This document shows positions 18,454 through 28,488 of a stretch of DNA of 64,000 nt, one piece after another. This stretch comes from Arthrobacter sp. zg-Y919 (GTDB lineage: Bacteria > Actinomycetota > Actinomycetes > Actinomycetales > Micrococcaceae), in assembly GCF_030142045.1 (NCBI RefSeq), contig NZ_CP126242.1, positions 1,240,001 to 1,304,000 on the forward strand. The letters are read 5' to 3'. The first letter of the stretch is position 1. The number at the start of each line of letters is the position of its first letter. A program made the position numbers and the translations under genes. The notes beneath the pieces were generated by a model that made no database searches, was not told where the DNA came from, and saw nothing but the letters and a program-made list of their open reading frames with translations.

Positions 18454-19113
18454 CTAGCCGCCCACGAACGAGTTCAGGAACCGGAAGAAGATGGACGCCG
18501 CCGTCGCGATCCAGAGCAGGACGACGATCGGCCAGGACCAGTCGGTAAGGAACCGGACCAGGTTCGCCGGTGCCGGGATGGTACCGGCGGCCAGGTTGCG
18601 GATGGTGGTGAAGACAAACAACGGAATCATGGCTGCCCAGACCACGATGCAGTAGATGCACAGGACGTAGATGTCGAACAGGGCCTGGCTCCACAGCCAC
18701 ACCACGAACACCATGCCCAGGGTCACGCCGATCTGCAGTCCGATCCAGTACCACCGGGCAAACTGCGCACCCGACAGCAGTCCTGCGGCGGTGGTGATCA
18801 CCACTGCAAAGGCCACGATGCCGATCAGCGGGTTGGGAAAGCCGAAAATCGAAGCCTGCCAGGTCTGGAACACGGTGCCGCAGGAAACCCACGGGTTGAT
18901 GTCGCAGCTGGTGATGTAGTCCGCGTCGGCATAGACGCGGAGGCGCTCAATGACCAGGATTCCCGAAGCGATCCAGCCGACGGCCGCGGTGAGGAGCAGG
19001 GTCCAGATGAAGGACCGGCGTTCCGGCCGGACCGCCGGAGCAGCTGTTGTCCCGGCGCCGGAAGCTTCGGCGGGAACGGTTCCGGGAGATGGACGGGCTG
19101 CGCTGGAGGGCAC
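18454..19113 (-). CDS. Vitamin K epoxide reductase (VKOR) family membrane protein
   Basis: Bacterial VKOR proteins re-oxidise periplasmic DsbA-like proteins and pass electrons to menaquinone. The 219-residue protein has five hydrophobic segments. The active-site CxxC is CIYC in the fourth segment (about residue 158), and the loop pair is Cys70/Cys78 in TSCDINPWVSCGTVF. The N-terminus is an Ala/Pro-rich cytoplasmic tail. In actinobacteria this is the usual replacement for DsbB. It converges with the cap-like gene, with 7 bases between stops. Confidence 0.88.
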   Translation of the reverse strand: MPSSAARPSPGTVPAEASGAGTTAAPAVRPERRSFIWTLLLTAAVGWIASGILVIERLRVYADADYITSCDINPWVSCGTVFQTWQASIFGFPNPLIGIVAFAVVITTAAGLLSGAQFARWYWIGLQIGVTLGMVFVVWLWSQALFDIYVLCIYCIVVWAAMIPLFVFTTIRNLAAGTIPAPANLVRFLTDWSWPIVVLLWIATAASIFFRFLNSFVGG

Positions 19114-19551
19114 GGAAGCTCCTTACGGAGGAGGTGTCGGAAGTAACTATCTGCCTCGAGTCTATGCGCAGAGACGGGCCAAAAAGGCGGCCGTATGCGA
19201 TAATGAAGCTTGGCTGATGGCGGAACCACATTCCGTCACCGGTCCAGCGACAGGCTTCCGGTTCTGCCGGTGACGCTTCCCATGTAGTTAGCCCATCAAT
19301 CCGGATGGGAACCAGGGAATCCGCCGGACAGACCTACCCATGGCCGTAACGAAGATTATCCGTTCCACGGGGGTAGCAGGAAAAGCGCCGCTGGTCTTCG
19401 AGTGATACCGCGCCCCACAGCTGGCGCGACCTCGGATGACATCCAGACGACTTCCGGCTGGCGGGATGGCTGCGATGCCACCGCACAGCCGACACATTGC
19501 CTTGGGGCATTGGAATGTGGCCAGTGCCGCAGGGCCGGAGCTTAGGCCTAA
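19114..19551. other. 438-base gap holding the divergent VKOR and rne promoters and a long rne leader
   Basis: No convincing gene is seen. It should contain promoters for VKOR (minus) and rne (plus). A small hairpin, CCCATC (19292-19297) with GATGGG (19304-19309), lies in the likely rne leader. No ribosome site of normal strength is seen before the rne ATG: GGCCTAA abuts it and CGGAGC is about 13 bases away. Confidence 0.5.
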
Positions 19552-22500
19552 ATGAATAATCAGAACGAATTGACCAGTGAACTGAACGCAGAAGCTGCTT
19601 CGGTTTCCAACGGGCAGGAGGCGGTCGAAGAGCAGCAGGCGCCCGTCAAGAAGGCAACCCGCAGTCGGCGCAAGTCCGTCCCCGCTTCCTCTCCCGCAGA
19701 GCCTCAGTCCCTTCCGGTGGACGCAGCAGCCGCTGAAACACCTGCCGCAGAAACCCCGGCGAAGCCCAAGCGCACGCGGGCTCCCCGCAAGAAGGCAGCA
19801 CCCGCCGCAGAGGCGCCTGCCGCACCGGAGGAAACCCCCGAAGCTGTTGCTGAATCCGCTTCCGCCGCCGCAGATTCGGCATCGGCCGACCTTTCCACCG
19901 ACGCCGCCCCCGCCGAAGCAGCGCCCGCCAAAACCGTCCGCCGCCGCCGCAGTCCGGCGAAGAAGGCCACAGCCGAACCGGTTGCCCTTACTGAGAGCGA
20001 AGCCGCCGGCGAAGTAACGCTGGCCGCCGGGCCCGAGTCCACCAACACGGCCGAGCCCGCCGCAGAAGCTCCCGCTCCCAAGACCCGCACCCGCCGCCGT
20101 GCCAGCACCCCCTCGGGCCCGGCACGCTCCGCGGAATCCGCAGCCGGTGCCGGTGCCGCCGAAGCCGCGGCCGAGCCCGTGCTCCCCGCTGCGGCCCAGG
20201 AGGACGCGCCGGTGCAGGACAAGCCGCAGGACAAGGCCGACGCGAAGGCTGAAGCTGCCGGTCCCACCTCGGCACTGGATCCCTTCTCCGTCCCGGAATC
20301 GCCCACCTCGGTGCTGTTCCACGCCCCCGACCTCACCTCTGTCCGTTCCGTGCCCGTAGTCCGGGCTGCCGAACCGGAAGAGACCGAAGAAGAAGACACT
20401 ACCGAGGAGCCCGGCCGCTCACGGCGCCGCTCCCGCCGCGGCCGCAGCCGGCAGGGTTCCGACACCGTGGACAGCGGATCGGACGCCGCCGCGGACGACT
20501 CGCCGGCGGGTCCCGCCGACAACGAGGCCGACGGCGTCACGTCCCGTCGTCGTCGTCGCCGCCGCCGTGGAGATGCCGACCTGGAACTGACCGGGGGAGC
20601 GGACGATGATCCGCCCAACACGGTCACCCGTGTCCGCGCCCCGCGGGCACATGCCGACGCCCCGGTGTCGGACCGCGTCACCAGCGTCAAGGGCTCGACC
20701 CGGCTGGAGGCCAAGAAGCAGCGCCGCCGCGAGTCCCGCGAATCAGGACGCCGCCGCCACGTGATCACCGAGGCCGAGTTCCTGGCCCGCCGGGAATCCG
20801 TCGACCGCCAGATGATTGTCCGCCAGCGTGACGAGCGGATCCAGATCGGCGTGCTGGAGGACGGCGTCCTTGCGGAGCACTTCGTGTCCAACACCCAGCA
20901 GGACTCGCTGATCGGCAACGTGTATGTCGGCAAGGTCCAGAACGTGCTGCCCAGCATGGAGGCAGCGTTCGTGGACATTGGCCGCGGCCGCAACGCCGTG
21001 CTGTACGCCGGCGAGGTTAACTGGGACGCCGCCGGCCTCGACGGCCAGCCGCGCCGCATTGAACTGGCGCTCAAGTCCGGTGACTCCGTCCTGGTGCAGG
21101 TCACCAAGGACCCGGTGGGCCACAAGGGCGCACGCCTGACCAGCCAGATTTCCCTGCCCGGCCGGTACCTCGTGTACGTTCCGGGCGGCTCGATGACCGG
21201 TATCTCCCGTAAGCTCCCCGACGTCGAGCGCAACCGGCTCAAGAAGATCCTCAAGGACCACCTGCCGGAAAACGCAGGCGTCATCGTGCGCACCGCCGCC
21301 GAAGGTGCCAGCGAGGAGGAGCTGATGAATGACATCAACCGGCTCCGCGCGCAGTGGGAGAACATCGAGGCGAAGTCCAAGTCCACCAAGACCCTCCCGC
21401 CGGAACTGCTGTACGGCGAGCCCGACCTGACCATCAAGGTGGTCCGTGACGTCTTCAATGAGGACTTCTCGAAGCTCGTTGTCTCCGGTGAGGAAGCCTG
21501 GGACACCATCGAGGCCTATGTCACCTACGTGGCACCCGACCTGGTGGGACGGCTCGAGAAGTGGACCAAGGACGAAGATATCTTCTCGGCCCACCGGATC
21601 GATGAGCAGATCGCCAAGGCCCTGGACCGCAAGGTGTTCCTGCCCTCGGGCGGCTCCCTGGTGATCGACCGCACCGAAGCCATGACTGTGGTGGACGTGA
21701 ACACGGGCAAGTTCACCGGCAGCGGCGGCAACCTGGAAGAGACCGTCACCAAGAACAACCTGGAAGCGGCCGAAGAAGTGGTCCGCCAGCTGCGGCTGCG
21801 CGACATCGGCGGCATCATCGTCATCGACTTCATCGACATGGTCCTTGAAGCCAACCGTGACCTGGTGCTGCGCCGCCTCGTGGAGTGCCTGGGTCGGGAC
21901 CGGACCAAGCACCAGGTGGCAGAGGTGACGTCGCTGGGCCTGGTCCAGATGACGCGCAAGCGCATGGGCACCGGACTGCTGGAAGTCTTCGGCGAGACCT
22001 GCGAGCACTGCGAGGGGCGCGGCGTCGTCACGCAGGACGTCCCCGTGGAGCACCGCCGCAGCACCAGCCACACGGCCAACGGCCACGCTGTTGCCGACGA
22101 CAACCACCAGCAGCACCTCAAGCAGGAGAAGCAGTCCCGCGGTGACCGCAAGCGCAACCGCAGCCGTGGACAGAACGGCAACGCTCCCGCCGTCGAGGAA
22201 GCGGCACAGCAGGACGAGCCGGTGCAGGAGGATGCCGAGCGGCAGGCGAAGGCCGAAGCCGCCCGTGCCGCCCTGGCCAGCATCGCTGCGGCAACCGCCG
22301 CCGCACATGAAGTAGTGGATGCGGCGGTCAACGGCAACGGAGGAGCCGCCGAGCCCGCAGCCGGAGACCAGCAGGTCGACGATTCGGGCACAGAGCCCGG
22401 TGCGGTGTTGAACATCCAGGGTGAAAACGTGGTGGTGCCCCGCCGCCAGCGGCGCCGTCCGGTCAAGGAAGAACCCACGCTGACGCTTGAAAGCCTCACC

Positions 22501-22833
22501 GAGGCCTTCAACGAGGTGGCCTCTGCCGTCTCCTCGGAACAGAAGGCCCCGCAGAGTGCGGCACCGCCGGCAGCGCAGACGTCCCAGCCTGACCGGGAAC
22601 AGCCGGACCGGGAGCAGGAGACGCCGGCCCGTCCGGCGCGGCGCCGCCGGGCTGCCAGCAGCCCGCAGGGCGCAGCCGAGGTGACGGCACCGGCTGCGGG
22701 GGAGTCCGCTCCTTCCGCAACGGTCCGGCACACGGCTACGGCCGCGGCCAAGGCACAGGTGGCCCCGGAGGAGAAGACCGCAGCTCCGGCCCCGGTCATC
22801 CTGGGCGTCGGTGTGCCGGCCTCCGAACTGTAG
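19552..22833 (+). CDS. rne: Ribonuclease E/G
   Basis: Endoribonuclease central to mRNA decay and rRNA processing. The 1093-residue protein has a very long N-terminal extension (about 1-390) rich in Ala, Glu, Pro and Arg with repeated Arg clusters. The catalytic core follows: S1 domain (GNVYVGKVQNVLPSMEAAFVDIG, about 460-490), the DNase I-like metal site with MTVVDVNTGKF (about 710) and IVIDFIDM (about 755), and the zinc link CEHCEGRG (about 820). The C-terminal 270 residues are again disordered. Disordered arms on both sides of the core are typical of actinobacterial RNase E. The start lacks a good ribosome site. Confidence 0.93.
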   Translation: MNNQNELTSELNAEAASVSNGQEAVEEQQAPVKKATRSRRKSVPASSPAEPQSLPVDAAAAETPAAETPAKPKRTRAPRKKAAPAAEAPAAPEETPEAVAESASAAADSASADLSTDAAPAEAAPAKTVRRRRSPAKKATAEPVALTESEAAGEVTLAAGPESTNTAEPAAEAPAPKTRTRRRASTPSGPARSAESAAGAGAAEAAAEPVLPAAAQEDAPVQDKPQDKADAKAEAAGPTSALDPFSVPESPTSVLFHAPDLTSVRSVPVVRAAEPEETEEEDTTEEPGRSRRRSRRGRSRQGSDTVDSGSDAAADDSPAGPADNEADGVTSRRRRRRRRGDADLELTGGADDDPPNTVTRVRAPRAHADAPVSDRVTSVKGSTRLEAKKQRRRESRESGRRRHVITEAEFLARRESVDRQMIVRQRDERIQIGVLEDGVLAEHFVSNTQQDSLIGNVYVGKVQNVLPSMEAAFVDIGRGRNAVLYAGEVNWDAAGLDGQPRRIELALKSGDSVLVQVTKDPVGHKGARLTSQISLPGRYLVYVPGGSMTGISRKLPDVERNRLKKILKDHLPENAGVIVRTAAEGASEEELMNDINRLRAQWENIEAKSKSTKTLPPELLYGEPDLTIKVVRDVFNEDFSKLVVSGEEAWDTIEAYVTYVAPDLVGRLEKWTKDEDIFSAHRIDEQIAKALDRKVFLPSGGSLVIDRTEAMTVVDVNTGKFTGSGGNLEETVTKNNLEAAEEVVRQLRLRDIGGIIVIDFIDMVLEANRDLVLRRLVECLGRDRTKHQVAEVTSLGLVQMTRKRMGTGLLEVFGETCEHCEGRGVVTQDVPVEHRRSTSHTANGHAVADDNHQQHLKQEKQSRGDRKRNRSRGQNGNAPAVEEAAQQDEPVQEDAERQAKAEAARAALASIAAATAAAHEVVDAAVNGNGGAAEPAAGDQQVDDSGTEPGAVLNIQGENVVVPRRQRRRPVKEEPTLTLESLTEAFNEVASAVSSEQKAPQSAAPPAAQTSQPDREQPDREQETPARPARRRRAASSPQGAAEVTAPAAGESAPSATVRHTATAAAKAQVAPEEKTAAPAPVILGVGVPASEL

Positions 22834-22849
22834 CCGCACAGGAACCGCA

Positions 22850-22885
22850 GCGGGCGGCCTGGTCCTTCGGGGCCGGGCCGCCCGC
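22850..22885 (+). terminator. Hairpin after rne
   Basis: GCGGGCGGCC... pairs with ...GGCCGCCCGC through a TTCG loop, giving a 16-bp stem with few wobbles. No T-run follows, so it may protect the 3' end or terminate weakly. The rest of the 342-base gap before rplU (22834-23175) holds a possible -10 (TAAAGT near 22952) and an otherwise featureless leader. Confidence 0.5.
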
Positions 22886-23175
22886 GGGCGTTAAGCCGTC
22901 AGTCCGACCCGCCCCGGGTGCCCGATGCCCGGAACTGCCGCTGCATGGGATAAAGTAGAAACCGAGCAGTGGCACCGGTTCGGTGGCGCGTGGCCCGGCC
23001 GGCAGATGCAGCGCATTTGCGGGTTATGGGGCCGTTAGCGTAGCCTTGAACTTCGGTGCGAACGCCTTCCAACCGTTTATCGGTTCAGGCGGAACTGCAT
23101 GGCGCTGGGCGGGCCAATCTGGCCCCACCCAAATGCGCATCCAAGTATTAAACGTCGAGAGAAGTGAGTTCCCAA

Positions 23176-23487
23176 GTGGTGTACGCGATTGTCCGCGCTG
23201 GCGGCCGCCAAGAAAAGGTTTCCGTCGGAGACCTCGTAACCCTGGACCGCGTCCCCGGTGGAGCCGGTAGCACCTTTGAGCTGCCTGCCCTGCTTTTGGT
23301 TGATGGCGACAAGGTCACCTCTGCTGCACAGGACCTGGCCAAGGTTACCGTGACTGCAGAAATCGTCGAGAACTTCCGGGGTCCGAAGATTGTCATCCAG
23401 AAGTTCAAGAACAAGACCGGCTACAAGAAGCGTCAGGGCTACCGCTCCTCGCTGACCAAGGTCAAGGTTACGTCCATCAACTCCTGA
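23176..23487 (+). CDS. rplU: 50S ribosomal protein L21
   Basis: Large-subunit protein of 103 residues, the normal length. It starts [19 protein letters not shown] and ends with the basic RNA-binding tail [21 protein letters not shown] chose GTG 23176, which has GAGAGAAG about 9 bases upstream. Another GTG at 23164 would overlap that site. The gene is followed by rpmA and obgE, the standard bacterial cluster. Confidence 0.93.
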   Translation: MVYAIVRAGGRQEKVSVGDLVTLDRVPGGAGSTFELPALLLVDGDKVTSAAQDLAKVTVTAEIVENFRGPKIVIQKFKNKTGYKKRQGYRSSLTKVKVTSINS

Positions 23488-23571
23488 TTCTCCTGCCGGC
23501 CCCAGGGCCGGGACCGCGGGTGTGATCCCGCCTGAGGGTTTCAATATCAGTTAGCAAAGGCAGGCAAAGAA

Positions 23572-23835
23572 ATGGCACATAAGAAAGGTGCGAGTTCCAC
23601 TCGCAACGGTCGCGACTCCAACGCCCAGTACCTCGGCGTAAAGCGTTTCGGCGGCCAGGTTGTCAAGGCAGGCGAAATCATCGTTCGCCAGCGCGGCACC
23701 CACTTCCACCCCGGTGAGGGTGTTGGCCGTGGAGGCGACGACACGCTGTTCGCCCTGGAAGCAGGCGCAGTTGAGTTCGGCAGCCGTCGTGGCCGCCGTG
23801 TCGTGAACATCGTGGCTGCTGCAGCCGCCGAGTAA
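23572..23835 (+). CDS. rpmA: 50S ribosomal protein L27
   Basis: L27 reaches the peptidyl transferase centre with its N-terminal arm. The 87-residue protein begins [19 protein letters not shown] with no cleavable N-terminal extension of the Firmicutes type. It keeps the typical [14 protein letters not shown] core and the C-terminal GRRVVNIV. It lies 84 bases after rplU and is followed by a strong terminator. Confidence 0.97.
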   Translation: MAHKKGASSTRNGRDSNAQYLGVKRFGGQVVKAGEIIVRQRGTHFHPGEGVGRGGDDTLFALEAGAVEFGSRRGRRVVNIVAAAAAE

Positions 23836-23855
23836 TCACCGGCAATTAGCTTTTC

Positions 23856-23894
23856 CGACGGGGCGGGCCTTGATGGCCCGCCCCGTCGTTTTTT
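23856..23894 (+). terminator. Intrinsic terminator after rpmA
   Basis: A 14-bp perfect stem (CGACGGGGCGGGCC with its complement, loop TTGAT) is followed by TTTTTT. It separates rplU-rpmA from obgE, which then has its own likely -10 (TAGAAT near 23903). Confidence 0.93.
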
Positions 23895-23942
23895 AAGCCA
23901 AGTAGAATTGGCATGATCAAGTAGTTCCTTTGAAGGAGAACC

Positions 23943-25520
23943 ATGGCCAGCTTTGTAGACCGCGTAGTGCTGCATGTTTCGGGCGGTACAGGCGGCCATG
24001 GTTGCGTGTCCGTCAAGCGTGAAAAGTTCAAGCCGCTGGGTGGCCCCGACGGCGGCAACGGCGGCGACGGCGGCGACGTCATCCTCCGCGTTGACTCCAA
24101 TACCACCACCCTGCTCGACTACCACCACGCCCCGCACCGCCACGCCACTAACGGCGGCAACGGCATGGGTGACTGGCGCAACGGTAAGACCGGCGAGACG
24201 CTGATCCTCCCCGTTCCGGACGGCACGGTCGTCAAGAACAAGGCCGGCGAGGTCCTGGCGGACCTGGTAGGGGAGGGCAGCGAGTACATCGCAGCCGCCG
24301 GTGGCCAGGGCGGCCTCGGCAACTCCTCGCTTTCCTCGCAGAAGCGCAAGGCTCCCGGATTCGCGCTGCTGGGCGTCCCCGGCGAAGAGTCCGACATTGT
24401 CCTGGAGCTGAAGTCCATTGCCGATATTGCACTGGTTGGCTTCCCGTCGGCCGGCAAGTCCTCGCTGATTGCGGCCATTTCCGCAGCCCGGCCGAAGATT
24501 GCCGACTACCCCTTCACCACGCTGATCCCGAACCTGGGCGTTGTCCAGGCCGGAGACGTGCGCTTTACCGTCGCCGATGTTCCCGGCCTGATTGAAGGCG
24601 CCTCGGAAGGCAAGGGCCTGGGCCACAACTTCCTGCGCCACGTGGAACGCTGCGCCGCCTTGGTGCACGTGCTGGATTGTGCCGCACTGGAAACGGACCG
24701 CGACCCCATTGGGGACCTGGAAGTCATTGAGCGCGAGCTCGAGAAGTACGAAGTGGACATGAGCTACGCGGGCACCGACGGCGACGTCGTGCCGCTGAAC
24801 CGCCGTCCCCGCCTTATCGCACTGAACAAGGTGGACGTTCCTGACGGCCGCGACATGGCTGAGTTCGTGCGGCCGGAACTGGAGAAGCGCGGCTACCGCG
24901 TGTTCGAGGTTTCCGCGTCCAGCCATGAAGGCCTGCGTGAGCTCGGGTTCGCCATGGCTGCCATCGTCAAGGACGCCCGGGATGCCGTGGAGAAGGCTCC
25001 GCCGCGCATCCAGCCGCCGGTCTTGAAGCCGCGCGGCGTCAACTACAAGGGCGGCTTCCTGATCCGCCGCGAGGAGCGCAACCTCGAGCCGCTCTTCCGC
25101 GTCCTGGGAGAGAAGCCGGTTCGCTGGGTCCAGCAGACCGACTTCACCAATGACGAAGCCGTGGGCTACCTGGCGGACCGCCTGGCTAAGCTGGGCGTGG
25201 AGGAGAAGTTGTTCAAGGAAGGCGCCAAGCCCGGTGACGCCGTGGTCATCGGCGAGGGCGACGGCGTCGTCTTCGACTGGGAGCCCACGATGATCGGCGG
25301 TGCGGAACTGCTTGCAGCTTCCCCGCGCGGCAGCGACATCCGTGTCGAAGACTTCTCCCGTCCGACCCGCGAGGAAAAGCGCGGCGACCACCAGAAGCGC
25401 AAGGACGCCCGCGCCGCCGCCCGTGAGGAGCTGGAAGCCGAGCGCAAGGCAGGTATCTGGACCGAGTCCGTGAACTACAAGAACTCCCCACGGCCCGCAG
25501 AGGGCACCGACGGGGAGTAA
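23943..25520 (+). CDS. obgE: GTPase Obg
   Basis: Essential GTPase that binds the 50S subunit and links ribosome maturation with growth and stress. The 525-residue protein has the glycine-rich Obg fold (1-158). Its G domain has G1 [10 protein letters not shown] (about 165), DVPGL for G3 and NKVD for G4. The C-terminal OCT domain (about 350-430) is the actinobacterial type, and a charged tail follows. GAAGGAGAACC precedes the ATG. It starts a run with proB and proA. Confidence 0.96.
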   Translation: MASFVDRVVLHVSGGTGGHGCVSVKREKFKPLGGPDGGNGGDGGDVILRVDSNTTTLLDYHHAPHRHATNGGNGMGDWRNGKTGETLILPVPDGTVVKNKAGEVLADLVGEGSEYIAAAGGQGGLGNSSLSSQKRKAPGFALLGVPGEESDIVLELKSIADIALVGFPSAGKSSLIAAISAARPKIADYPFTTLIPNLGVVQAGDVRFTVADVPGLIEGASEGKGLGHNFLRHVERCAALVHVLDCAALETDRDPIGDLEVIERELEKYEVDMSYAGTDGDVVPLNRRPRLIALNKVDVPDGRDMAEFVRPELEKRGYRVFEVSASSHEGLRELGFAMAAIVKDARDAVEKAPPRIQPPVLKPRGVNYKGGFLIRREERNLEPLFRVLGEKPVRWVQQTDFTNDEAVGYLADRLAKLGVEEKLFKEGAKPGDAVVIGEGDGVVFDWEPTMIGGAELLAASPRGSDIRVEDFSRPTREEKRGDHQKRKDARAAAREELEAERKAGIWTESVNYKNSPRPAEGTDGE

Positions 25521-25574
25521 CAACACCTTCATGGTCCCGCAGCGACCGTGAACAGCGCATAGGCTGGGCAGGTT

Positions 25575-26786
25575 ATGAGTGAACACACCGAATTCGCCGT
25601 ACCTGCCCGCCGTGCGTTAACCGCCCGTTCCGGACTGGCCCGCGCCCGCCGGGTGGTGGTCAAGGTCGGCTCCTCGTCCCTGACCTCCGTGGCCGGTGGT
25701 ATTTCCGATGCCGCCCTCCGGTCCCTCGCGGACGTGCTGTCCGCCCGGCATGCCCAGGGCACCGAGATCATCCTGGTGTCCTCCGGCGCCATCAGTGCCG
25801 GGCTGGCCCCGCTGGGCCTCACCAAGCGCCCGGCGCAGCTTTCCTCCCAGCAGGCCGCGGCCAGTGTGGGACAGGGCCTGCTGATGGCCCGCTACACCGC
25901 CGCCTTCGGTGCACACGGTGTGACGGTCAGCCAGGTGCTGCTGACCGTTGAGGACCTGATGCGCCGCGCCCACCACGCCAACGCGCACCGGGCCATGGAG
26001 CGGCTGCTGAACTTCGGCGTCCTGCCGATCGTTAACGAGAACGACGCCGTTGCCAGCCATGAGATCCGCTTCGGCGACAATGACCGGCTCGCCGCCCTCG
26101 TGGCGCACCTGGTGAAGGCCGACGCACTGATCCTGCTCTCCGACGTCGACGCCCTGTATGACGGTCCACCCTCCGAGGGCGCCCGCCGGATCCCCGAGGT
26201 CACCGGGCCCAGGGACCTGGCGGACGTGCGGATCGGACGGGTCGGCAAAGCCGGCGTGGGCACCGGCGGGATGGCCACGAAGGTCGAAGCCGCCACCATA
26301 GCCGCCGAGTCCGGCATTCCCGCCCTGGTCACGTCCACCGCCAACGCAGCGGCGGCGCTGGCCGGCGAGGACGTGGGGACCTGGTTCACCACCCGCGGCA
26401 GGCGCCGGTCCATCCGCCTGCTCTGGCTTGCCCACCTGGCCCGCATCCAGGGCACCCTGGTGCTCGACGACGGCGCCGCAGGTGCAGTGGGGGACCGGCA
26501 CCGGTCCCTGCTCCCGGCCGGAATCGTTGCCGTGGACGGACAGTTCGAACCCGGCGACGCCGTTGCGCTGGCGGATACCGCCGGCCGGGTGATCGCCCAC
26601 GGGTTGACCAACTACGGCTCCGACGAGCTGCCGTCCATGCTCGGCCGGTCCACCCGCGAACTGTCCCGGGAACTGGGCCGCGGATATGAACGGGCGGTGG
26701 TCCACGTCAACGACCTCGTCCTCCTGCACCGGAATGAAGCGCAGCCGGGCACGCAGGCCGGGAACGGCCCTACACTGGGGACATGA
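25575..26786 (+). CDS. proB: Glutamate 5-kinase
   Basis: First step of proline synthesis: ATP-dependent phosphorylation of glutamate. The 403-residue protein has the amino acid kinase domain (VVVKVGSSSLT, LVSSGAISAG, NENDAV, GVGTGGMATKVEAA) followed by a C-terminal PUA domain (about 290-370, LLPAGIVAVDG...). The first 25 residues are an extra N-terminal piece. The stop overlaps the proA start (ATGA). TAGGCT lies 9 bases before the ATG, and GGGCAGG could serve as a weak ribosome site. Confidence 0.95.
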   Translation: MSEHTEFAVPARRALTARSGLARARRVVVKVGSSSLTSVAGGISDAALRSLADVLSARHAQGTEIILVSSGAISAGLAPLGLTKRPAQLSSQQAAASVGQGLLMARYTAAFGAHGVTVSQVLLTVEDLMRRAHHANAHRAMERLLNFGVLPIVNENDAVASHEIRFGDNDRLAALVAHLVKADALILLSDVDALYDGPPSEGARRIPEVTGPRDLADVRIGRVGKAGVGTGGMATKVEAATIAAESGIPALVTSTANAAAALAGEDVGTWFTTRGRRRSIRLLWLAHLARIQGTLVLDDGAAGAVGDRHRSLLPAGIVAVDGQFEPGDAVALADTAGRVIAHGLTNYGSDELPSMLGRSTRELSRELGRGYERAVVHVNDLVLLHRNEAQPGTQAGNGPTLGT

Positions 26787-28099
26787 CTAACACCATCGAT
26801 GCTGCTGCAGGTGGACCGGAGACCGCCGAGACCTCGGCCGAGAGTGTCGAAGCCCGGGTCCACGCCCTCGCAGACCGTTCCCGCACCGCAGCGCGGCGCC
26901 TCGCCGGAGCCAACCGTGCCTGGAAGGACCGTGCCCTGCTGCGGATTGCGCAGAACGTGAACGCGGAGCAGGACGCCATCCTGGCGGCCAATGCCGAGGA
27001 CGTGGCCGCAGGCCGGGCCAACGGCACCTCGGCCGCACTGCTCGACCGGCTCTCGCTGACCCCTGCACGCATCACCGCGCTGGCTGCCGCCCTGGAGAAT
27101 CTCGCAGGCCTTCCGGATCCGGTCGGATCGGTGGCCCGCGGCCAGACGCTGCCCAACGGGCTCCGGCTGCGCCAGGTGCATGTTCCGCTGGGCGTGGTGG
27201 CTGCCATCTATGAAGCCCGCCCGAACGTCACCCTCGACATTGCCGGACTGGCGCTGAAGAGCGGCAACGCGGTCCTCCTGCGCGGCGGCAGCGCTGCCGC
27301 CGCAACCAACAGCGTGCTGGTCGGCATCATCCGCAGCTCCCTCGAGGACGTGGGGCTGCCCGCTGACGCCGTGCAAAGCGTGGACCAGTACGGGCGTGAA
27401 GGTGCCAACGTGCTGATGAAGGCACGTGGCCGTGTCGACGTGCTGATTCCCCGCGGCGGCCGCTCCCTGATCCAGTCCGTCGTCACCAATGCCACCGTTC
27501 CCGTCATTGAAACGGGGGAAGGCAACGTGCACATCTTCCTGGACCGCAGCGCCCCGGTGGAGATGGCGGTCGATATCCTGCTCAACGCCAAAACGCAGCG
27601 GCCCAGTGTCTGCAACACCGTTGAAACCCTGCTGATCGCCGAAGGCGCCCCCGCGGCCCCCGATGTCCTGGCGGCGCTGGCCGCCGCCGGCGTCCGCCTG
27701 CATGCCGACCCCCGGGCCATGGAACTGCTTCCATCCGGCGTCACCGCCGAACCGGCCGACGACGGCGACTGGGGCCGTGAGTACATGGACCTGGACCTGG
27801 CCGTGGCTGTGGTGGACACCCTGGACGACGCCGTGGCGCACATTCGGCGCTGGACCACCGGTCACACGGAAGCGATCATCACCAATGACCTCGCCAACGC
27901 CGAGCGGTTTATCGCCGAGATCGATTCGGCCGCGGTGATCGTTAATGCCTCCACCCGTTTCACCGACGGGGGAGAGCTGGGGCTGGGCGCGGAAGTGGGC
28001 ATTTCCACGCAGAAAATGCATGCCCGCGGACCCATGGGATTGAAGGAACTGACCACCACCAAATGGATCATCCAGGGCGACGGCCAGATCCGCCGCTGA
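26783..28099 (+). CDS. proA: Glutamate-5-semialdehyde dehydrogenase
   Basis: Second step of proline synthesis: NADPH reduction of glutamyl-5-phosphate to the semialdehyde. The 438-residue aldehyde-dehydrogenase-fold protein has YEARPNVT, the nucleotide-binding region with GGSAA, and the active-site Cys in RPSVCNTVETLLI (about residue 277). It overlaps proB by four bases, so the two enzymes that hand on a labile phosphate intermediate are made together. Length is normal. Confidence 0.96.
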   Translation: MTNTIDAAAGGPETAETSAESVEARVHALADRSRTAARRLAGANRAWKDRALLRIAQNVNAEQDAILAANAEDVAAGRANGTSAALLDRLSLTPARITALAAALENLAGLPDPVGSVARGQTLPNGLRLRQVHVPLGVVAAIYEARPNVTLDIAGLALKSGNAVLLRGGSAAAATNSVLVGIIRSSLEDVGLPADAVQSVDQYGREGANVLMKARGRVDVLIPRGGRSLIQSVVTNATVPVIETGEGNVHIFLDRSAPVEMAVDILLNAKTQRPSVCNTVETLLIAEGAPAAPDVLAALAAAGVRLHADPRAMELLPSGVTAEPADDGDWGREYMDLDLAVAVVDTLDDAVAHIRRWTTGHTEAIITNDLANAERFIAEIDSAAVIVNASTRFTDGGELGLGAEVGISTQKMHARGPMGLKELTTTKWIIQGDGQIRR

Positions 28100-28219
28100 C
28101 GCCGGGAGCCGGACCCGCGCCGCGTCTGGCTGCGATGTGCCCGCGGTTGCGCGTACCATTGACCAAGAACCCGTTCCGCCGGTTGTCCTGCGGAACCCAT
28201 TGATCTCTAGGGGAAATAC

Positions 28220-28453
28220 ATGCTGATCCAGCTTACGGGCGCCGTGTTTACTGCTGCCGAAGAACACCACGTTGACCTGCCGGCGTCTCCGTACGTCTAC
28301 GGCGGGGTGATCTTTGCAGCGCTGCTGCTGCTGATGCTGATCACGGTGTCCTTCAGCAACGTGGGCAACCGCCACACGGCCGAGCCGGAGCACGTAGATC
28401 CCCAGCGCCAGTTTCCCGACAAGCATGACCACGGCCAGGCCATCCGGGACTGA
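28220..28453 (+). CDS. Small single-pass membrane protein of unknown function
   Basis: A 77-residue protein with a possible short amphipathic N-terminus, one clear membrane segment ([21 protein letters not shown], about 27-47) and a polar His/Asp-rich tail. CTAGGGGAA lies 8 bases before the ATG. Its position between proA and nadD, with the same orientation and only 35 bases before nadD, is what I would expect from related Micrococcaceae. No function can be inferred. Confidence 0.75.
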   Translation: MLIQLTGAVFTAAEEHHVDLPASPYVYGGVIFAALLLLMLITVSFSNVGNRHTAEPEHVDPQRQFPDKHDHGQAIRD

Positions 28454-28488
28454 CCTGGTACGTGCAGCCAGCGGAGGCGTTCTTCCCC

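Noticed and set aside
22952..23175. A regulatory leader or riboswitch before rplU
   Set aside because: No known leader motif or stable structure beyond the hairpin at 22850-22885 was visible by eye.
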